From positions 4,010,901-4,074,900 of the forward strand of contig JAQFVV010012507.1 of assembly GCA_028023455.1 (NCBI GenBank): DNA of 64,000 bases. Direction: 5' to 3'. A program made the position numbers and the translations under genes. The notes beneath the pieces were generated by a model. That model was not told where the DNA came from and ran no database searches. It saw only the letters and a program-made list of their open reading frames with translations. Source of the stretch: Epiperipatus broadwayi. Lineage: Eukaryota > Onychophora > Udeonychophora > Euonychophora > Peripatidae. The first letter of the stretch is position 1. Each line of letters begins with the position of its first letter. Below, one piece after another: positions 12,701 through 25,500 of the stretch.

Positions 12701-14447
12701 GCTAAGGAAATTAATATTTACCATTATATATATATAAAACTGGAAAAGATTTATAGTTAAAACAGAAAAAAAAACTTTGAACTTAATCTGAGTATAAAAG
12801 TATATTACCATGGACGGTCCTGTTTTAATATTACAGTTCTCTTTTGGTAGCTTATAGACAGAATATACCTTTTCTTTTTGTTAATTAATCTAACTATAGT
12901 CCAACAATAAAGAATGCCCCTATTATTCATTGATTAAATCTGTATCCTTCAAAGAATGTTTAATCCTGTTTTATTCTGTTTCTTTTTATTATTTTAGTTT
13001 AATTAATACTGAATAATAGATTTCTAGATACATTTTTTTATCTACAAATATTTTCCTATTTTTATTTTCTGATAATATATAATCTTTAACTTTTTTATTA
13101 TATTATTACTAACTAAGCTTCATCTTAAGATATTTAAAAAAATAAATTGCATGAATTAAATTTCATTACATTTATTTTCGAAGTTTATTAATTTTATCTA
13201 TTATTTTTCTTTATTTCAATTTGGAAATCCCAACTCCATATCATTGAGGCATATAGATATATGTACATGCTAGAAGAATACTATTTAATCAACAAATTTA
13301 ATCCTTTATTTATTACTTTTTATAACAATTTTTAATATCTCATTAAAAATATTATTTTGACAATTTATTGCAAATACAAATGACATTTAAATGCTTTAAC
13401 AATATAAGGTGGAGATTTATGTTTGTTTTAAAAAAGATGTTGCACATGGAAAAAACATGAAAGTGATTAGTTCTATGTGTTTATATTCAATGAAAAATAA
13501 TAAAATATCAAATACATTAATCTTTAATTGAAGTTTAAAGTTTATATTTGAGTTAAGGTTAAGCTCTAATATAATAATAAATGTTTAGCAATAATTATTA
13601 ACACAATCACCTGAAATTGTGGATGCAAGTTTAATACTTTCAATTCATTATAGTAGTTTAAAATAGTGATTATTAAATTTGTTAATTTACTACTAGCAGT
13701 AATAATAAACGAAGTGCTAAAAAATACAAATAATGTGCAATGAGACAAATAGACTCCATTTGAATCTGACTTTAAAAATACCACATAGATTTCATTATGT
13801 TAATAAATTAAAAACAAAATATTTAAATTCTAATTTCTGATTGCAATAATAGTATCAGATTATAAAGGTTAAACTCATTGTATTCTTCCTGTTATAGTAT
13901 TTCTAGTGTTCTTCTTTTTATAAATTTTTCAGCAATATATATATATGAATACCAGGAGGGTTATAAAACACTTCATTTATAGAAAAATGGAAATAATTTT
14001 CACCACTTATATATATAATTATTTGTGGTTTTTGTTATAAATGGTATTGATTTTGAAATTTACTTTCAAAATGTAAACATCTTTTTAAGATATATTTGAA
14101 ACATCCAATTCATCGCTCTTTAACAAATCATAAATAAAAGCCTTTGTAAAAGGGAAATAGCTTCGAAGAAACACATTTGTGCTAAATCAGCACCTATCCA
14201 GATTTCAAATACTCTATAATTTGTTTAGTCTTTATGAATAACAGATTATTGCAATTGTTACAATTTTTTATACGTATAATCATTTCATAAAATTTCATAC
14301 TAATTTATAGATCTATGTTCAGTTATAAAGTACAAAGACTTTATTATATTAGTAGAGGCTGTTAAACGCCCAGCATTCCTTACAAATAAATGTAATTATA
14401 TTTATTGCAAATATTAATACTATTAATATAATATTTGTCATTTTTAG

Positions 14448-14635
14448 GAATCATCGGAATGGTTTTGGAATATGCTAGCAATGGAATATTAAAAAATTAT
14501 TTACACAAACTTAAAAAACACGGAGAAACTAAATTAACTTTGAAAGACGCTAACTTTATATTTGATTTCAATAAAAAATGTACTAAACTGTGTAAGGATA
14601 TAGCCTCAGGAATGGCCCATTTGGCACATCATAAA
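14448..14635 (+). CDS. Tyrosine kinase exon b: beta-5, hinge, alpha-D, alpha-E
   Basis: Internal exon with acceptor CATTTTTAG and donor GTATGT. Two bases complete the split glycine, then 62 codons (phase 1 in, phase 0 out). The hinge reads MVLEYASNGILKNYL, close to the VEYASxGxLxxYL pattern of FGFR-like kinases, with Leu in the gatekeeper position before EY. Next comes a charged alpha-D/insert segment of about 25 residues, much shorter than the PDGFR/VEGFR kinase insert. The end, CKDIASGMAHLAHHK, is the alpha-E motif (xxxIAxGMxxLxxxK) that always precedes the catalytic loop. Exon c supplies VVHCDLAARN in frame. Family membership is confident; the subfamily is inferred from the hinge and later exons only. 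Confidence 0.88.
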
Positions 14636-15220
14636 GTATGTAAATAAAAATGATTAATATTCATGTACTTTTTACAGTTTTTTAAAGAATTTGAGACTCT
14701 CGTGAAAACAGCCTTTAAATACCCCAGTACAAATTAATAGTTGTTTTAAATAATTCTAATAGAAGGTAATTGGTGAAGATTTGAGTCTGTTTTAGTTATT
14801 ATTTTATATGAGTTAAAAATAGTAAATTCAAAAAGCATACCACATTAGATTGATAACTCCAAGAAGAAAGTCAAAATATATTTGGCTAATAGAAACTGAT
14901 TCTTATTCATCCACGTCTAATTTAAATCATGTAATAGTGAAATCTGCATCATATTTTCATCAAGCAATTCATGATAAGGCTTACAACATATTTCAAAATA
15001 AATGTGATCCATTAATGTCTCATGATACATTCATTCCAAAACACATTCATTCCAAAAATATAAATTGTAAATGCTATAATTAGTTTAACTAATCTAACAT
15101 CAGTAGTTCAATAACGTGTAGTATAAAATTTTGATTTTGATTGTTTTACAAAGTAATTTATATTTATTAAGTTAGTTTGAATTTTTTCTGTAAATAAGCA
15201 AGAATAAAATATGTCATAAT
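14636..15220. other. Intron 2, start: nothing recognised
   Basis: AT-rich. A 77-codon open frame at 14850-15083 has no motif I recognise. It may belong to the LINE relic that follows, but this is not supported. Confidence 0.35.
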
Positions 15221-15224
15221 AAAA

Positions 15225-17045
15225 TTTAGAATTAGTGCTTTAACATTAGAGGCATAAATGCAATCGATAAAAAATATCAAATTAGCAAACAGTATGACAT
15301 TATTCAATTACAAATATTAGGACTACTTGAAATCAAAATATACAGTGGATCATAAATAGATTCATCTACAACTCTCAATGATAAAGATTCTGCAACATTC
15401 TCTAATCTGTAGGCATTAGTATTATCATTGATTAAAAAAACATTTAATTATTTTAAATACAATACATAGACGAATAATAAACATTGCATTTATCTATATA
15501 TCCTCAGGACCAATGATAATTAAAAGATTTATATTTACCATAAATTTCTTGTTTGCATCCTCATTATACCCATTTCTTTTACTAGGACATTTCAATATGT
15601 CACTTGAAAATATTGTTAATAATTGGCTAAATTTACTAGCATTACCACTAATGAGTGAAGAGGGTTCTTGCTAATAATTCAATTTTCATAAGTAATGGTA
15701 AATTTGCATCCCTGGTTGACTTGTTATTTTATTCATCTTCATTACATCACCTAATTAACATATGCTTTAAAAGCTAACTTTTCTCAGATCAATTTCAGCA
15801 ACAATTGTTATACTTAATATGAACTTTATTAGCAGAACAATATAGATAAAACAATCAGAATACTTCTTCATTCCTTCATATTGGAAAGCATTTTTTTCTG
15901 AAATTTACTGCCACAAAACTACAAACATTGTAATGGACCCTGTACAAAGCTGGAATATTTATACAACTAAACATCCTATACAATAAATTAAGTACCTGAT
16001 TTACCTCATCATCTATCAGTCTTATTAGTCTATTGGATGAAATCCATAAACAATATTCTTATTTCTTCAGCAGATAATGATCAGTCCAAATTATCAGTTG
16101 AAAAAAAATCTACAAATCCAAATGCCAATCTCTTAAGAAATATTTAACAATTAAAATAATACTCTTAAGTCAAACTTACATATAGTCAAGGCAATATATT
16201 AGATGGACATTAGGACATCTTTTTAGTTTGAGTCCTAGGTACTCTCAAGGTGAAAAACAAAATAACTTGGGGTGAGTAAATGATAGAACTAATTTATCTA
16301 TATTTTTAAAAAAATCTTCTAATGGACAAGCTATTTGACTGCCATCCCTGCTTTCATGGTACATCTGAGGTAGGGACTGTTTTATCTTCAAGAATTTACA
16401 CAAAATTTAAATAAAATACCACATTCAATTCATTCTGTGAAACATGACCAAGATTTGTATTTGATCATCTAAGCTACTTTATCACTTAATATATTTCAAA
16501 CTTAGCAAACTTCTTAACAAAAAAAGTATATAGAATACAATGTTTCTATCCTAGATTCCTAGTTTTATTTTTTTAAAAAGATGAAATTAACAAATCTTAG
16601 ACCAATATCAATGTCTCCACAAGAAATAAAGTTTCTATAATCAATCATCAAAAATAAAATAATCATATATTTTGCCACAAATTTCAAACATGCAATTTGG
16701 AAAAAATAAACTCCTCTATTAATCAGGCAAGTTTTGTATTCAAAACAACAATATATTATATCAGATGCAACAAAAATATGGTCCAATTATAATCTGATTA
16801 AATATTTAATCTCCATTTGACAAAATTCCAATAGATATATTAATCAGTCTACTTTTCAACACAGACATTGCCAAATCATTGATATACATCCTCCCAAACC
16901 TTTTACTAAATAGGGAAATATATGTAACCCTAAATGGAAAAACCTCATCTCCAGTTACAACATATAGCTCAAAACCAAAGAATCCCCTTTAAATTCACTC
17001 CTATTTACCACATATATTAATCCACTAATTAAAACTAAAGAAAAA
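15225..17045 (+). pseudogene. LINE relic: endonuclease and early RT
   Basis: A heavily mutated non-LTR retrotransposon on the + strand, recognised piecewise. FNIRGINAIDKKYQI then DIIQLQILGLLEIKIYSG (about 15240-15345) is the start of an APE-type endonuclease. LLLGHFNMSLENIVNNWL (about 15575-15630) is its LLLGDFN motif with D changed to H. SLVDLLFYSSSLHHL follows (about 15708-15755). Later, VTLNGKTSSPVTTYSSKP, then SPLNSLLFTTYINPL (about 16925-17035) is the RT motif B region (normally GxxQGSPLSPLLF). There are many stops and frameshifts. It is interrupted at about 17050 by the inverted SINE pair and seems to resume at about 17830. Confidence 0.6.
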
Positions 17046-17064
17046 AACTATCAATAATATATGT

Positions 17065-17390
17065 GTTTTTCTGAAGGTTTGTGATGATGGTATTTTAGTT
17101 GTATTTATATATTGGACTATTTCTATCAGTCTAATATAAGTATTGAATAACTTTAAAAAATACCTTGAGTTAAATATTCCAAACACAATTCAACTGTTAG
17201 TAATAGCATGCAGGTTAGGATATGCACAATGTTTTGAGAGGTATTATTCTCCCCTTTTCTTCAGCTATTTCTGGTCTGACCAGTGACAATACTAGCATGG
17301 GAATTGAATCAGGACCCTTATATTCTTGAATATTAAATTTTAAAGTAATGCTCTCACCAACTGAGCCATCCTGTCAAAGACAGCAGTGAG
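17065..17390 (-). mobile_element. tRNA-derived SINE, minus-strand arm of an inverted pair
   Basis: On the - strand, GATGGCTCAGTTGGTGAGAG (complement of about 17350-17370) is a pol III A box and GGTCCTGATTCAATTCCC (about 17295-17312) a B box. The two are about 40 nt apart, as in tRNA genes. Downstream come CTGGTCAGACCAGAAATAGC and a tail with ATTACTAACAGTTGAATT and ATTCAATACTTATATTAGAC. The body is far longer than a tRNA, so this is a SINE. It pairs with the + copy at 17515-17820 across a ~125-bp centre, and the homology extends 5' of the promoter (TTTCATATATTTATCT). Confidence 0.75.
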
Positions 17391-17514
17391 AAAAAATTTC
17401 ATATATTTATCTGAGTTATCACAATGACAATCCCCTAAGTCAACCTAGTGTGACTTCACTTAACATATGGAAATTAGTAATCAACTTTGCTCTAAACTGA
17501 ATAAAGGAAATACT

Positions 17515-17820
17515 TAATAGATAAAATATATGAAATTTCCACTAATTGTTGCTTTTGCTAAGATGGCTCAGTTGGTTAGAGGATTACCCTAAAATTCAAT
17601 TTGCAAGAATATAGCAATCCAGTTTTAATTCCCATGATAGTACTCTTATTGGTCATACCAGCAACACATAAAGAAAAGAGTAAAGTAATATGAAACATTG
17701 TGCATATACTAACTAGTGTGATATTACTAACAGTTGAATTATATTTGGAATATTTAAGTAAAAATAAATTCTTCTAAAGACATTCAATACATATATTAGG
17801 TGATGTAAATATTTCAATAT
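17515..17820 (+). mobile_element. tRNA-derived SINE, plus-strand arm of an inverted pair
   Basis: Same family as 17065-17390 in the opposite orientation. A box in GATGGCTCAGTTGGTTAGAG (17563 onward), decayed B box in AATCCAGTTTTAATTCCC, then GGTCATACCAGC, CATTGTGCATATACTAAC, ATTACTAACAGTTGAATT and the tail TAAAGACATTCAATACATAT. Divergence from the - arm is roughly 15-20% by eye, so this is not a recent assembly fold. Confidence 0.75.
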
Positions 17821-17829
17821 ACAAATACA

Positions 17830-18250
17830 TCAATCAGGAATATATGTATCTAGCCTTAATGTAAATATTTCCTGTAAAGCCTTGATGGATGATATGTCAG
17901 TATTTTTATAATCCAAAATACAAATACTGTAACTTCTTCAGATACTCTCAAAATATTCCAATGAGTATAAACTTGTCTTTAATATAGAGAAAATTATGTG
18001 AGTGGCAAGTATACAGTTGATCCTGTTTTAAAGAACACTGTAAAGAAAAGCCTAATACTTTTTGGGTGTTCTTTTTCATCTAAGCAACATTGTGATGTGG
18101 ATTATAATACAAGAAAAGCATAGTAAAATGAAAAAAAAAGTTAAATCACTTGATAAATCATATTTTTCACTTTATACAAAATATAACTCTATAACATACT
18201 AGCAATGATAAAAATTATGTATTGCAGTCCATTGATAATTTTTACTAAAA
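17830..18250 (+). pseudogene. LINE relic: late RT, resumed after the SINE pair
   Basis: Fragments such as LMDDMSVFL (a possible decayed ADD box), then SNEYKLVFNIEKIM (normally LxxNxxKT) and FLGVLFHLSNIV (RT motif E-like LGV) occur in shifted frames in the order expected after motif B at about 17035. Weak individually; supported by order and strand. Confidence 0.4.
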
Positions 18251-19238
18251 TCTTTACTAATCACATTTATTCACTCTGAAGAAAACTTCTTTGAGGTAAA
18301 TGCAAATGTTTACAAGATTTACATATTCATAATAAACTAGGACTACACATTTTTTATACATTCAGATTACAAAAAAAAACATTTAATATAATTTCATTTT
18401 GCACTACAACTTTTTAGAATCTAGACATCTCCTGTGAAATAACGCCCACTAACAGATGACCCCCAATTTCAAAATATTTGGAAGAACTTTTAAAACTTTT
18501 ATTATTCTTGAAATGTCTTCACTTTTACCCTTCCCCAGATAAATATAAATACTGGAAAGTACATTCATTGCTCTACCCACTAAACATAGAATCCTTGCTC
18601 ACATGATAATTCTACAAATTCAAAAAAGACACATAGATATTATGCTCAATGTATTCAATATTACAAAGGGATTGACACATAATCATACATATTTTTGAAG
18701 ATCAGGGTCTTGAAAAAATCAGAATGATAGTCACAGTAATATTCAGCAGCAAAAAATAAGAATACCAACAGCCTTATAGCATTGTTTTCCAAGGCTTACT
18801 ATCCCCAAATTTATGCTAGCACATTCATATCTTTTTTCATATAGTTTACCAGATGTACATCTGTATATATCACAACAACCATAGAAGACATCCAAAAAAA
18901 AATCATAACTAATTTTAATTTTCTTTGTAAATTAATATGAAACTAGTGAGTCACATGGCTATTGTTCTGTATTAAAAATATTAATTATGTGTATATACTC
19001 TAAATTATAATATTTCAGGTGCATAGTCTTACGGTGATAGCCTTAATATATATTACTTATGTAATGAGTATATGCTTAACAAATGAATAATAATGTTTAC
19101 AATAGTAATCCAATCTTAACACTTTATCTATATATAATAAAGTCCTTTAACAGATAATATAGTAGTAATAAAATCGGATTACTATATCAGTAAAAATAAA
19201 ACTATTTCATGACAACAGTTTAACTTCGTAAGTAGCAA

Positions 19239-19312
<74 letters not shown>

Positions 19313-20700
19313 TGTATATATTTTTTCCAAGTATGTTTACATAATGTTTCATATTGTAAAGTTTGTAATATTCTCAAAACATTTATTAAACTAATTAATA
19401 TGGGCGATATATTACAAATATGTATAATGAACAATTACAATATTTGATGAGTTATGGAACTATCATTATTGAGTTAAACAGGGTTAGGTATTTAGTGTTT
19501 AAGTTCTTTGTTAACTTTATTAGAGAGTCTGATATAGCTTCCATGTCTCTTGAAAAATGAATGTTGTGGCAAGAGTTTTGTCTCTTTAAAGTTTGTAATA
19601 TATAAGATATTAATGAAAAATAATATCTTTTTCAAGTTTTTTAAATTTATACACTTAAATACTCTGGTTGGGAGTAACAATTTATATCAAATTTACTTAA
19701 TCATTGCTAACATATATTGCAAAGAATTTTTTTCTAATTGTTAAGTATCAGCTTTTATATGATAATAATTTTACTACAGACAAAAGTAAAATCTATATTT
19801 GCCAACATAACAACTGGCATGTAAATCTTTAAATGTTATTTGTATACAGTGTTTGAAAATATCTTCATTGTCATTATATTTATATAATATTTTGGATTGC
19901 AAAACATTAATATTATTTATTAATAAAAATAATTGACTATTCTACAACATCAAATGAGTACATAGCAGATCTATATTAGGGAATGTGGATTTTAGAGGGA
20001 AATAATTAAGCATTATAAAATACTAATGCAAATTGAATTCGTTTTTATTTTTGGTATTGTTTATATTAGCTTTCTATATAAAATATAGGTAGACGAATTC
20101 CAACCTTATGAATAACACTTAAATATTGCTGTGCACCAATTAGTATGCTATGTAGATAAAAATTTGAAGATGGAGATTTTGGTGGAAAAAGTGCTATGTT
20201 AGTTGATGATTGATTCTATGTTTAGTAAAATTATAATGATGCATTATACAATAATTTAGTATTATATTAATAAGTGAATGTCCTGTTTAAACTCATTATA
20301 ATCAAGTATTAATGAAAGATAACGTATAATTGTCAATACTTTTACATTGCACTAAGTACGCTTTTAGTACACTCCTACCAGAATCATAAAGTTGTTTTGT
20401 TTAACAGTTAGAAATTATGCCTATATGTGAATGTCATTTATTATGCAAGCAAGACATTTAAATATTCCATTTGTTCACCAATAGAATACATAAATTCTTT
20501 CTGTTAATTGCATTTAAACTCATTTCAATTGTCCGTGTCTCCTTTTATTTACATTTTCTATCATTTATTTTATCACAAATCATGCTTTCAGTTGTAGGAT
20601 TGAACGTGTGATCAGTAGCATCCTTGTGAGTAAATAAGATAGAATTATATTCATTATTTTGTTTTGCTCTATTGTATAAGTATACATGCTTGGTGATTTT
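18250..20700. other. Intron 2, middle: no gene
   Basis: Possible further LINE remnants to about 18.9 kb, too decayed to call. A 35-unit (TA)n lies at 19241-19309. The overlapping short frames at 19.2-19.75 kb show no conserved motif. Confidence 0.35.
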
Positions 20701-20711
20701 CATAGATCTAT

Positions 20712-20930
20712 TCACCCATAATATACAAAATTACAAAATTGGAAATTGCAGATAATTGTGTAAACTTCTTGAGGAATATGCTCTTTTAGTATTTTGTCTT
20801 TTGAATTATGTAAAAAGTTTTTTAGTGATGAAGATGATCTAAAGCTGACATGACAAGTGTCAGCAATAAGTGTCAGAAAATATATTTCTTCGTTTTTTGC
20901 TATCCATGCCTTTGTAAAATTATGCATAAT
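20712..20930 (-). pseudogene. Penelope-like element fragment F
   Basis: A 71-codon frame on the - strand reads SSSSLKNFLHNSKDKILKEH then PQEVYTIICN. Penelope-like retroelements have PxSLKxxLxxSKD linking RT to the GIY-YIG nuclease, which opens with GVYxIxC; here Gly is Glu. The match ends right after this point, so only the RT-nuclease junction survives. Confidence 0.5.
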
Positions 20931-20939
20931 TTTATTTTT

Positions 20940-22369
20940 ATTTATTTTTAAATTAGTATAGAATTTGCTGATTGTTCATATTAGTATGTTTTTATTATAA
21001 TTGAGATATATAAGATTGTTAATATAAAGATGAATATTGTTTTTTTTTATCAGCATCATGCTTGCATAAATTCATGCTTCTGTACAAGAAACAATTTAAA
21101 CCCATAAGTTTGTGTTCTAAAGGTAGCTTTGATTAATGGTAAATAGCTTCTTTATTTAAATAGATTTTACATACATTTTGAAATCCAGCTGTTGTTTTTT
21201 TTTTTTTTTGGATGTATGTATCCATAAAATTAATACACGATTTTTATCTTCCATTTCTATGTTCAATTATAGAGGTGATGTATTTTTAATATCCAGACAT
21301 TTATTATTGATATGTGTTTTAGATTTGCATATAAAAATGTCATAACATATTTTATGTATATCTCATTAGATAAAGAATCTAAATATTTAGAGATAATACA
21401 ATAGTGTTTTCATATTTTAAATGTGTAATACTGCAATTTATTCCATTTACTTGGATCTCCGTATGCCACCCTTACTCTGTTTTGTAATACTTTGCATTAG
21501 CTGATATATTTTTATGAATACATTACAATATATGTATTATAAAATCTTTTTTATTTGAATTATAATTGATTTGCTGCAAAATGACCACAATTGTAATAAT
21601 GGAAAAGTCTCAAGCAACTAAACCATCAAGTTATCTTATATCCATTGATGCTAATTTGTGGTTTTTATTCATTTTTATTTCTTTAATTTTATTCACATTC
21701 AAAGAAAGATTTTATTGCTTTATATTACCTCCATAACTAAACAACATGTTAAATAATCATAAAATAAAATTCCTGGAAAACGTGTACCTCAAGTAGTGTA
21801 CGAAATTACATGCATTGCTCCATTTTATAATTATGTGTATTATGAAAAATCATAAAGGAATAGAGCTACAAGGATCGTCCAGCAGAAATACACAACAGAG
21901 TAAACAAAATAATGGGTATAATTTTAACTTCCTTGATCAGGAGTGCACTATGGATGAGACTTTCAGTCCTACTAATCTGAACACAGTTTGTGTTAAAAAA
22001 GATGATAGGAAATGAACATATAAAAAGACATTCATAATTGCAAAGGATTTAAAATGCAATTATCAAAGAGGATTCATGTATTTTGTTGTAGAAAAAATGG
22101 AATATTAAAATTCCTCATATACATAATAAGTTGCATTTATATATATAGACCTAATTTTCAACTGCTAAACAAAGAGCACTATGATTCTGTCAGTGGTCTG
22201 TTGAAAGAATGCTTAGTACAATGTAAAAGTATCAAATAATAACTGTTACCTTTTCGTAAGACTCGATAAATAATGAGTTTATATTAATTGCAATAATTAA
22301 AAAAAAAGAATTAAACATTATGTAGAACCAGTGAAAAATATTAATTACAATTGTTTGTTATTATTGAAA

Positions 22370-22370
<1 letters not shown>
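20940..22370. other. Intron 2: no gene
   Basis: AT-rich. A 66-codon frame at 21815-22015 looks less biased than its surroundings but has no recognised domain. Confidence 0.3.
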
Positions 22371-22373
<3 letters not shown>

Positions 22374-22413
<40 letters not shown>

Positions 22414-22452
22414 ATATCCCTGATATATATATATATATATATATATCAGGGA
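22374..22452. repeat. (TA)n with short palindrome
   Basis: (TA)n, then CCCTGATATAT paired with ATATATCAGGG across (TA)n at about 22417-22452. Confidence 0.8.
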
Positions 22453-22619
22453 TGAAGATGGAATGACTGCTTTCATAGAAGAATTCAGTAAAAAGTTCAA
22501 AAGCTTAAACTAAAATTCAGTTTTAAAAATTTACTAAAATATATACATATTCAACCTCATAAAATTGATCCAACAAGTTGAACATATAAACATAAAAAAA
22601 ATTTGTAAACTATTTTTCT

Positions 22620-23090
22620 AAATATAAAATAGAAGAATTAACTATTCAAACTCATTATTTTTTGGATGGAATTTCTGTTGACTTTCATTTTTTTACCAAT
22701 AGTTGAATTTTTTTTATATAAGGCAAATAATGAATTTGACCATAGCATTATTCACTGATTGTAAGAAGTTCAAACAATGTTAAAGTTAAAATTTTATAAT
22801 GTTAAAAACATTTGGAAAATATCTTTATAGTATATTATCTATACTTAAACTAGCCATGGTCTGATTAAGGAGATGTGAGATTTTTATATTTTTTTCTAAA
22901 CTATTTTGTCATACATAATAAAGAAGAATGAAGAATTCAAACTCATTTTTGTGTGGAATTTTTGTTAACTTTTAATTTTTTTTACCAACCATTGAACTGT
23001 TTTTATATAAGGCAAATAATGAGTTTGAATATCATATTATTTGCATTGTTCATTAATTATAAGAAGTCCAAAAATGCTAACATTTAATTA
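22620..23090. repeat. Imperfect tandem duplication, ~290 bp period
   Basis: AGAAGAATTAACTATTCAAA and the following ~150 bp, including TTATATAAGGCAAATAATGA and TAAGAAGTTCAAA, recur from about 22920 with about 15-20% divergence. Confidence 0.75.
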
Positions 23091-23265
23091 ATCATTGGAA
23101 CTTAAAAGCATTTAGAAAATAAAAATATCAATAAGAGAGTTTCAGATTTTTCTACATATATGTAATATGTGTATATTAGCTATTATATAAAAATTATTGT
23201 GTCAAGTAAAATAAAAACATTATAAAAAATATTATGTATTGTGATTCCTTTCCTAAAAAGTCATG

Positions 23266-23328
23266 CTTCATCATATATATATATATATATGATATATATA
23301 TATATATATGATGAAGCATGACTATTTA
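23266..23328. repeat. Perfect foldback around (TA)n
   Basis: AGTCATGCTTCATCATATAT pairs with ATATATGATGAAGCATGACT. The arms contain 14 bases of complex sequence plus (TA)n. Confidence 0.9.
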
Positions 23329-23351
23329 TAAATATATATATATATATATAT

Positions 23352-23590
23352 ATATAAATTTAATGGTTTACAAACTATTATAAACAATCTTTAAATCCAC
23401 AGAAGTACTTTCAATTAATTTCTTAAACCTGCCTCATCTGCCATTAAATTCAATTTAATTTAAATTTAATGGTCATTGAGGCAGGTTTAAAAAATTAACT
23501 GAAAGTACTTTTTTGATTTTGAGGATTGTTTATAATAGTTTGTAAACCATTAAATTTATTATTTCAATTATATTTACAATTTTGTTTTAA
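23352..23590. repeat. Repeat R1 as an inverted pair
   Basis: The left arm starts AAATTTAATGGTTTACAAAC and runs to CCTGCCTCATCTGCCATTAA (about 23353-23447). The right arm is its reverse complement (ATTTAATGGTCATTGAGGCA to GTAAACCATTAAATTTATTA, about 23464-23570). The centre is about 20 AT bases. Arms differ by several substitutions and small indels. Confidence 0.9.
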
Positions 23591-23611
23591 TTAATGGAAA
23601 TAATAAATTTA

Positions 23612-23646
<35 letters not shown>

Positions 23647-24861
23647 AACGTTTATTTATATATGTTGCAAATATATTGGCATTTGGCAAAAGCTAAAAAA
23701 TAAAAGTAAATTTGGATTTTTTTTTTACTAATTTTTTTAAAAAAATTATGTACAGTGAAAGTTAAATTATTTTTTCGTATTTTTTTAATGTAATTAGAAA
23801 TAAAAGTAGAATTGGAGAGAACAAAAGACATAAATTACCAATCTAGATAAGAGAAAGTAAAAATACTTCAACTAATTAAAGATGGCAGAATTTTGCTGAA
23901 AAAATAAAGACTTTGTTACATAAATTTTATAAAGAATATATAAGATTATCAATGTATATTTTGACAAACAAAAGATATGTGCAGATGTCGGAAAACTGGG
24001 CCTCTAGTATAAAAGCAGAGGTCAGTTTGAAGAACATCTTGTTCATTGTTTTCTCTAGTTGGTCTTGGATAACAATAATATATCCAAGATCGCTCTACAC
24101 TGAAGTAATTCGGCATGGCGGAGTGAACCGGAGCTTCTGAAGACATCATGTCTGAAGATGTATACCAGAAAAGCTTTCATGACCGACTAGGAGAATGGAC
24201 CACAAAGTCAACTAATAATCAAAGGCCGTGACCTCATTTTAACCCCAAAAAACTATGCATAGTTATCTACAACCATCGTGAATTCACTAAAACTTACCGG
24301 TAAGTTATACTTCATTACTCCTGATTGTGACCAAATTAAACGTTTTCAAACAATTTCTAAAAGTATGTTTAAACAATCCCGATAGAGACATTAATTTCCT
24401 TGTACAAAAGACATTCATTTTTTAAGGAACTTTCTAGAAGAAATTTAGATATGAACAGTAATTGTAAAATTGTTTTTATTAATTGATTCATGTCTGAGTT
24501 GTGTTCTCTCTAATTTACTTGATAAGTAATTTATTTCAAATATTTTTTTTAATCTATTAGAATAAAAAATATTTCTAAAACCAATTTTTATTTGTGCGTT
24601 ATTAATAATAATAATTATTTTTTATTATTAGTCTAATGATATTTAAAACATAATTTACCTTTGCCAATATGTTTCAATAAGCCCAGGAATAATAATCTTA
24701 AAAAAATAATTCTCATTACGGTATGATATAATACCGATTAGTTTAAAAATATCTTTTTAATTTGCGAGATGTATGTGACGGTTTTGGGTTCTTGCAAACT
24801 CTGGCGCCTTTCAAATAAATTAAAAGCTGATCTCATCGATAGCATAATTCTCAACAATTAC

Positions 24862-24945
24862 TAGGCCGAGTTGATCAGGAAATGTAGCTGTGTTTTTAGG
24901 ATAGAAATACAACTTTCTTCTTTTTTGACATAGCTTGATCAACTC
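24862..24945. repeat. Short hairpin GAGTTGATCA ... TGATCAACTC
   Basis: CGAGTTGATCA (about 24867) pairs with TGATCAACTCG (about 24931). No coding or RNA gene was recognised around it. Confidence 0.6.
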
Positions 24946-24992
24946 GCACACAGTTTATATTAGCATGTAGAGGCCTAACCAAACGGAAAACG

Positions 24993-25030
<38 letters not shown>

Positions 25031-25164
25031 TGAAAAGAGATATCATTTAGAATTACTGAAAAATATTAATTAGAATTATTTTATTATTGAAAAGAAATAA
25101 ATGGTAATTGGTTTTTGTACTGCAAAAATTTTATCATATACATGTATATAATATTTTGGGGAAT

Positions 25165-25500
25165 AAACCGTGTATTATTTTGCATTACAATCTGATATTT
25201 CGATGGACTAACAACTGCCATTATCAAGGTTAAGTTTTGAAAGAAAAATCATTAGACCTCAAATTATAACGTGACTCAGTGTGAGATGAGAAATGAGATT
25301 CAGCTTGAAGTAGTTCAGCATTCACAATATGAGGCTTATCAAAATGTTTATTTACCTCAGTTTTTTCACCTATTAATTTTAAGTTAATATTAGATAAAAT
25401 AAGAGGTTTCCACATAGCTGGAATACATTGTGCTTCATCAGCCCTATTTAAATCAATAGGTCTCTTTACTATTTCAATTGACTTTCTCAACAATCTTATT
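25165..25500 (-). pseudogene. Penelope-like element family B, 3' fragment
   Basis: The - strand frame (25230-25493) encodes RKSIEIVKRPIDLNRADEAQ then PAMWKPLILSNINLKLI and ends near SRYNLRSNDFSF. This is the C-terminus after the GIY-YIG nuclease. It matches the family B pair at 44326-46001 (MRESIEILKRPTGLNRADEA, AMWKPLILSNINLKLI). The 3' tail at 25165-25228 also matches (CTTGATAATGGCAGTTG in - sense). 5'-truncated, no RT. Confidence 0.75.

Larger units (their letters stand above)
9000..14447. other. Intron 1, last part: no gene
   Basis: AT-rich intron holding the SINE fragment at about 10900 and two minisatellites at 11.8-12.7 kb. Nothing else was recognised. The open frames here are short and lack conserved motifs. 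Confidence 0.4.

Noticed and set aside
14850-15083. 77-codon frame considered as LINE ORF1
   Set aside because: No zinc-knuckle, coiled-coil or RRM pattern visible; only proximity to the LINE relic supports it.
17295-17372. Possible tRNA gene with A and B boxes
   Set aside because: No cloverleaf with acceptor stem, a ~300-bp conserved body, and a second copy nearby. It is a tRNA-derived SINE.
21815-22015. 66-codon frame with balanced composition, considered as an extra kinase exon
   Set aside because: Exons b and c join in phase 0 with contiguous kinase sequence, leaving no room for an insert. No motif or good splice sites.
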